64,000 nucleotides of DNA, from the NCBI RefSeq assembly GCF_039929605.1, contig NZ_JBDSQX010000054.1, forward strand, positions 31,190-95,189, read 5' to 3'. The notes below the pieces were generated by a model, which worked only from the letters and a program-made list of their open reading frames with translations, made no database searches and was not told the DNA's origin. Of this stretch, positions 54,001-60,000 are shown piece after piece. The first letter of the stretch is position 1. Each line of letters starts with the position of its first letter. The position numbers and the translations under genes were made by a program. This stretch comes from Pelomonas sp039929605. Its GTDB lineage: Bacteria > Pseudomonadota > Gammaproteobacteria > Burkholderiales > Burkholderiaceae_C.

Positions 54001-57000
54001 CGACCAACATCGCCTCCATCGCGGTGGCCGGTGATTGGCTCTACATCGCCGAGGGGGCCAGCTACAACACGGGCACAGCGCCGCGGTTGCTGCGCGTCAA
54101 CGTCAACAGCAAGGATCCGCAGTTTCTCAAGGACGTGCAGCAGCTCTTGCTGCCGGGGTCGGTCAAGACCGGCGTGAGCGGCTTCGTCGACCTGGCCGTG
54201 AGTGGCGGGCGCTATCTGGGCGTCACCGCGCCGCTGGAGCGCGCCACGCGCATTGGCCTGGGCGCGCACGAGAAGGGCGACGTGTTCATCATCGACCTGC
54301 AGACCATGGACAAGGCCTGGAAGCAACAGGTCAAGGACAGTGACGGCGCCGACCGTGCGCTGCGCGTGGCGGCGGAGGATGTGAAGCACCTCGACTTCAG
54401 CGCCGTTGCCGCCCGCACCGGCCAGGTGCCGTACTACATCAGCGCCGGGCCAGAGGTGGGCCAGTTCGTCATGAGCACCTCGGGCGCCTACAACAAGGGT
54501 TTCGCCGCCGTGACCGTGTCGCGCGACGCCCAGAGCGGCGCCTGGGGCAATGCGGCCATCAATGCGCCGCTGCTGAAGCCCAGCCAGCCGCAGTGGTGGA
54601 ACGGCACGCAGTTCTTCCAGAACATCCAACACGCCTCCGGCGTGGCGGTGACGCCGGACGGCCAGTACGCCTTCGTGGCCGACTACAACCTGATCTTTGA
54701 CGAGATCGGCTTCATGGACGGGCTGCTGATCAACAAGCAGGTGGGCGGCAAGATCGGCATCATCAAGGACCCGTTCGGCAAGGCGGTGTACCTGGGGGCC
54801 ACCACGCCCATCGAGGGCGCCAGCCTGGACAACCTGTCGATGTCGGCTGACGGCAGCAAACTGCTGGTCAGCGCGATGGTTGAAGAGTACGGCGGCCCGG
54901 GCGACGGCTACTACAGCCGCTTCTTCTCGACGTTCTTCGAGTACAGCACGCTGGGCCTGATCAATGCGGCGGAGGCCAACACCACCGGCGATCTGCGCAA
55001 GCCCATCGATCAGGGCAACGACGCGCTGCTGCCGCGCCGCTACGACGAACTGCCCAAGTCTTTCGCCGTCGCGTCGCTGGCGTCCAACGGCGATCTGGAC
55101 CTCATCAGCCCGCGCGTCAACGCCGAGCAGCGGCCGATCTTCGAACTGAAGTCATCGCAGGACATCGTTGAGCTGAACATCTACGTCAGCACCTTCGGCC
55201 CGGGCGAGGGCCTGTTCCCGAACGATGTGCCCAACCTGCCCAATTGGGCCGATGAGGCCGACAAGCGCGTGAACGAGGCGGTGCATGACGAGCGCATCCT
55301 GACGGCGCTCGACATCAGCGAGGGCAAGCTCCTGAAGGCTGGCCAGGTCATCAAGTTCGAAGACTTTGCGAACATGGATCTGTTCGCCAACTTCAAGCTG
55401 ACCGCCGGCCAGCGTTACTGGTGGGCGGCCGAGGCCAAGCTCAGCAACGGCGTCGTCATCACGGCATCGCAGCCGTTCACGGTCAAGAAGGCCTACGAGC
55501 AGTCCAACTTCGGTGGCGCATCCGTCACCGTGCTCACGCACGGCTACCAGCCCCCGATCGTGTCCGGCACGGACGGCGTGAGTTCCGTCTACATCAACGC
55601 CCTGCTGGGCAAGACCGACGCTTCGTCCACGGGTGCCGCCGAACTGGCGCGCGACATCGTGCAAACCCAGGGGGGGTACGCGTATCTCTACGACCGCGTG
55701 ACCGGCCTCTGGGGCGCGCTCGACAAGGGCAAGAAGCAGCCGACGCTGGCGGAGGCCATCGCGCAGAACAAGCCCGTCGTGCTCGTGCCGGACTGGGTCA
55801 TCGAGTCCGGCTTCAGTGATTCCGGCTTTGCCGAGGCCACCGCGGACGCGATGTACGCCTCGCTGCTGATGGCGGACCAAAGCACGGGCGGCAAGATCCT
55901 GTCGGGCAACATCCACCTGATCGGCCACAGCCGTGGCACGGTCGTGAACTCAGAGCTGGCGCAGCGCATCCTGTGGGGCGTGGAGAAGTACAAGCTCCCC
56001 AAGCCCGCAGACCTGCAGATGACGACGCTGGACCCGCACGACTTCTATCAAGAGTCGCTGATGCAGAGCGAGTTGGTGTCCAAGGCCATGGTCAATGCCG
56101 ACACGGGCGCCATCGCCGCGCTGCTGACCAGCGTGCCGCGCCTGCTCTTCGACGCCCTGACCGAAGGGCTGCAACTCGGAGGACTCTGGCCTGCGCTGGG
56201 CGTCAGTGATCTCATCGGCGCCGACTTTGCAGCCGACCTCGAAAAGATTCTCAAGGGCACGGTCACGAAGCTCTTCGCGAGCGACGCGTTGCGCGACCTT
56301 CTCAAGGGCGCGGAAGTCCTTGAGGTGAACCCCAAGAAGATGGGCCTCAAGCAAATCAACTTCGCCGAATTCTTCGACCCCGACGTGATGGCCTGGCAAG
56401 GCATCAGCTACGCCGACAACTTCTTCCAGCTCGTCGCGGACGAAAACGCCCCGCCGAACAAGACCGTGACGCCCAACGGCATCAGCCTGGCTGGGGCCAA
56501 CGCCCAGCGCAGGGATGCGGGCTTCGACTTCGACTTCAACCTGACCGGCTTGAAGGGCTTCACGAAGGACGACGAACTGGCGCTGCTCGGTTCGGGCGCC
56601 CAGACCCACTCGCGTCCGCATGCCTGGTATGCCGGCACGCTCAACACGAGCCTGAGCTACTTCAGCACGGTCATGAGCACGCCGAACGCCGATCCGAAGA
56701 ACCTCAAGTCCGACTGGATCATCCGTCGGCGCGCCGACAGCACCTTTGAGAAGCAGGATCCGAAGCTCAAGGGCTTCGCCTCCACGCCATCGCCCTACGG
56801 CAACAACCAGGCGCCGTGGTACCTGCAGCGGCTGGACAAACTGGTCGGCCGCGTGGTGGAGGGCGCGTCCACGCTCGACCCGCTCGTGGAGTCTCGCGAT
56901 GAGGAGGATCCGGCCGACACCTGGGAAGGGGTCGGCGCGGGCTTCTTCTTCTCCAAGCTCGGCGGCGGCAGCGATGACCGCATCGTCGCGGGCAGTGGCC

Positions 57001-60000
57001 AGCGCGTCATCCTCGACGAGGACAACACCGAGTGGGGCAAGACGACCTCGCCGGTGCCGGCGGTGTTCAACGGTGACTTCCAGGCCAGCATCCGGCCGTA
57101 TTTCGGCCGCTTCCTGACGACCTACCAGCTGCCCGGCTGGGCGCTGCACAACGGCGGCGCCATTACGGGCGCGGATGCGGGCCAGGCCACCCACCTCGTG
57201 CTGCTGGACACCGTCAAGGATGCGCAGACGATGAAGGAACGTGGCGTGACGGACGTCACCAAGTTCAACTCGACCTTCGCGAATTACAAGGGCATCTACG
57301 GCCCGAACCTCAGCCTCGCGGACCTGTCCGAGACGGTCTGGATCAGCAACATGGCCGACTACCTGCGCGACCTGCTGGTCAAGTACGTCGTCAAGGCCAT
57401 CTCGAGCTATCCGCCATTGGCCTTCCTGAAGGTTCCGCTGATCGCCAAGACCGCCGAGACCTATCTTGCCAAGCTGTTCGACTACCTCGTCTACGACAAG
57501 TTGCTGGGGTTCAACGAGGACATCGGCGCCTTCGGCACCGACTTGCAGAAGGTAGCGGACTGGGGCTTCCGGCTCGACAAGGAGTATTCGCAGCTCACCC
57601 ACAACCGCATGGTGCTGCCCAAGTCGGCGCAGCAGCTCAGCCTCAACGTCAGCAACATCAGCTACGACGAGAGCAGCGACACCCGGTTGCGGATCAAGTT
57701 CGTGGTGCAGAACCCGGACGGCACGACCACCGAGGTCGCCGCCAATCGCGAACTGCGGCTGCGCGAGCTGGCCGGCAGCTCGATGCAGACGTTCGTGATC
57801 CCCGACGCTGTGCGCGCCCAGGCCGCGCAATCGGTGGAGGTTCGCATCGAGCTTTACAACATCCTCAACGGCACCTCGCAGCCCTTCCAGCTGACGTCGG
57901 CCGACAGCGTCACCATCGACAACGTCATCGTCGGCTCGACCCTGTCCATCAAGGACAGCAGCGGCGAGGCGGATGACCAGATCATCTTCCTGCGCGACAA
58001 CCCGGCCGCCACACCCAGCACAGGCGACGAGGGGCTCGAGTGGGCCCGCCCCGAGGCGTTCTACCGCGCCAACGAGCACCAGCTCACGCTGAAGAACGAG
58101 AGCGACGGCGCCATGACCTACGACGTGGTGGCGCTGCCCAACGACTTCCTCTACCTGGGCACCGGCACGGGCACCAGCGCCGTCGTCGCCTCCGGCGAGA
58201 AGACGCTGCGCACCGGCCAGGCGCTGGCCCAGGGCGGCTCGGCCCAGATCGACATCGGCGCGCGGCTGACCGACGAGGCGCGCAAGAAGTGGGGCGATGC
58301 CTACGACGCCGTGCTGATGCCCGGCCAGTTGCGCTTCGACATGGCGCGCAACACGCCGCAGGGCAGCGTCGACGCCGGCTCCATGACGATGCGCACCTAC
58401 TATTTCGGCGAGCTGACCAATCTCAACCAGATCGACGGCGTGCTCACGGCGATGTCGCTGCGCGCCGGCGAGACGCGCAGCCTGAAGATCTACAACCCTG
58501 ACGGCCTCGTCATCGAGACCGACGGCCGCTGGACCGTCGAGACCGAGGGCGCCACGACCACGCTGACGCTGGTCTCCACCGCGCAGGACCGCGGGCGCAT
58601 CGAGAGCACGCTGAACATTAAGTTGAACAAACAGGTCTTCTTCAGCGCCAAGGTGCGGGTCGACGTGCGGCCCACGCAGCAGGTCAACGTCGATCTCGAC
58701 CGCCTCGACACACTGCTGCAGCAGGCTGCCGGGCTGGCGCACACCGCCTTCGACGACGTGGCGTTGCTGAGCGGCAACGACCTGGCCCTCTACAACCTGC
58801 TCGTCGGCGTGGCCGACAAGCTGCCCGCCGACCTCGGCGCTGGCGATTTTGCGGCGCTGGCTGAGGGCCTGAAGCTGGCGCTGGGCGTGGACGGCGGCAT
58901 CTACCAGGCGGACCGCCAGGACAGCGCCATCGACTTCTCCTTCGGCAGCATGACCGGCCTGGACGCCCCGACCGCCCAGCGCACCTCCAACGTCGGCCTG
59001 GACGGCACGATCGCCGGCAACACCGTCGAGGCTGGCCACTCGGGCTGGGACTTCGCCTCTCACCAGATGGACCTGCTGCTCACATCCGGCAGCGGCGCCG
59101 TCACCAACGAGCAGAGCATCCGCACCAAGGAGTACGTCCTTAGCCGCCTGATCAACCAGCAGCAGAACGGCAGCGCCTATGGCGACGCGCCGTTTGTCTC
59201 GGTGCCGGCCGCCCTGCGCGAGGGCCTCGAACTGGTGGGCGGCATCGCCGACCGCGGCAGCCGCATGAATGCGCTCGGCCAGTACTTCGGCTGGCTGTTC
59301 GCCCATGAGCTGGGCCACAGCCTGGGCCTGCCCGACGAGTACCGGCTGGGCGCCGGCGGCCAGCCACAGACGCTAGTGCCCGTGCCCACCTTCATGGCCG
59401 AGGCCACGTTGTGGACACGCTCGGACGAGGTCAACCAGCTGCTTGACCTGGCCCTGGGCCAGGGTGATCGCGACAAGAACCTCACCCGCATGCAGGTGGA
59501 CAACCTCATCCTCTACATGCAGGCGCTGGCTCGCCAAAGCCAATACCTCGGCGCGCCCCCGGTCACGGAGCACTCGACAGCGGGCGCGGCGGCGGCCTTC
59601 ACGGTGCCGGCTGCGACTGCCTCAGCGCCGTCGACTGCTGCTAGTGGCACGCCCAGCTTCGCCTCCGGCCTGCCCGTCTACGCGTCGCTGCGCAGCGGAG
59701 ACCTGCTGGACGCCGCTGGCTGGAGCACGCGCGGCAATGTCGTCATCCAGGACGGCAAGGCCACGCTGGGCGAATCCGCCTCGCGCCAGGCGCAGTTGTC
59801 GCAGGCCTTCACGCTCGGTGCCAACGACAAGCTGCTCAGCTTCACCGTCGAGTCGCCGCACCTGCTCGCCAACGCGGCCGGCCCGTTCGACGCGTTCGAA
59901 GTGGCGCTGCTTGACGCCGTCACCGGTCTGCCCATCGCCGGCAGCATCGGCCTGGCCGGCTCCGACGCGCTGCTCAATCTGCAGACCAACGGCCGCGAGC

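Noticed and set aside
55950..59318. 1,122-codon minus-strand open frame
   Set aside because: Shadow of the hydrolase-to-protease region of the giant protein.
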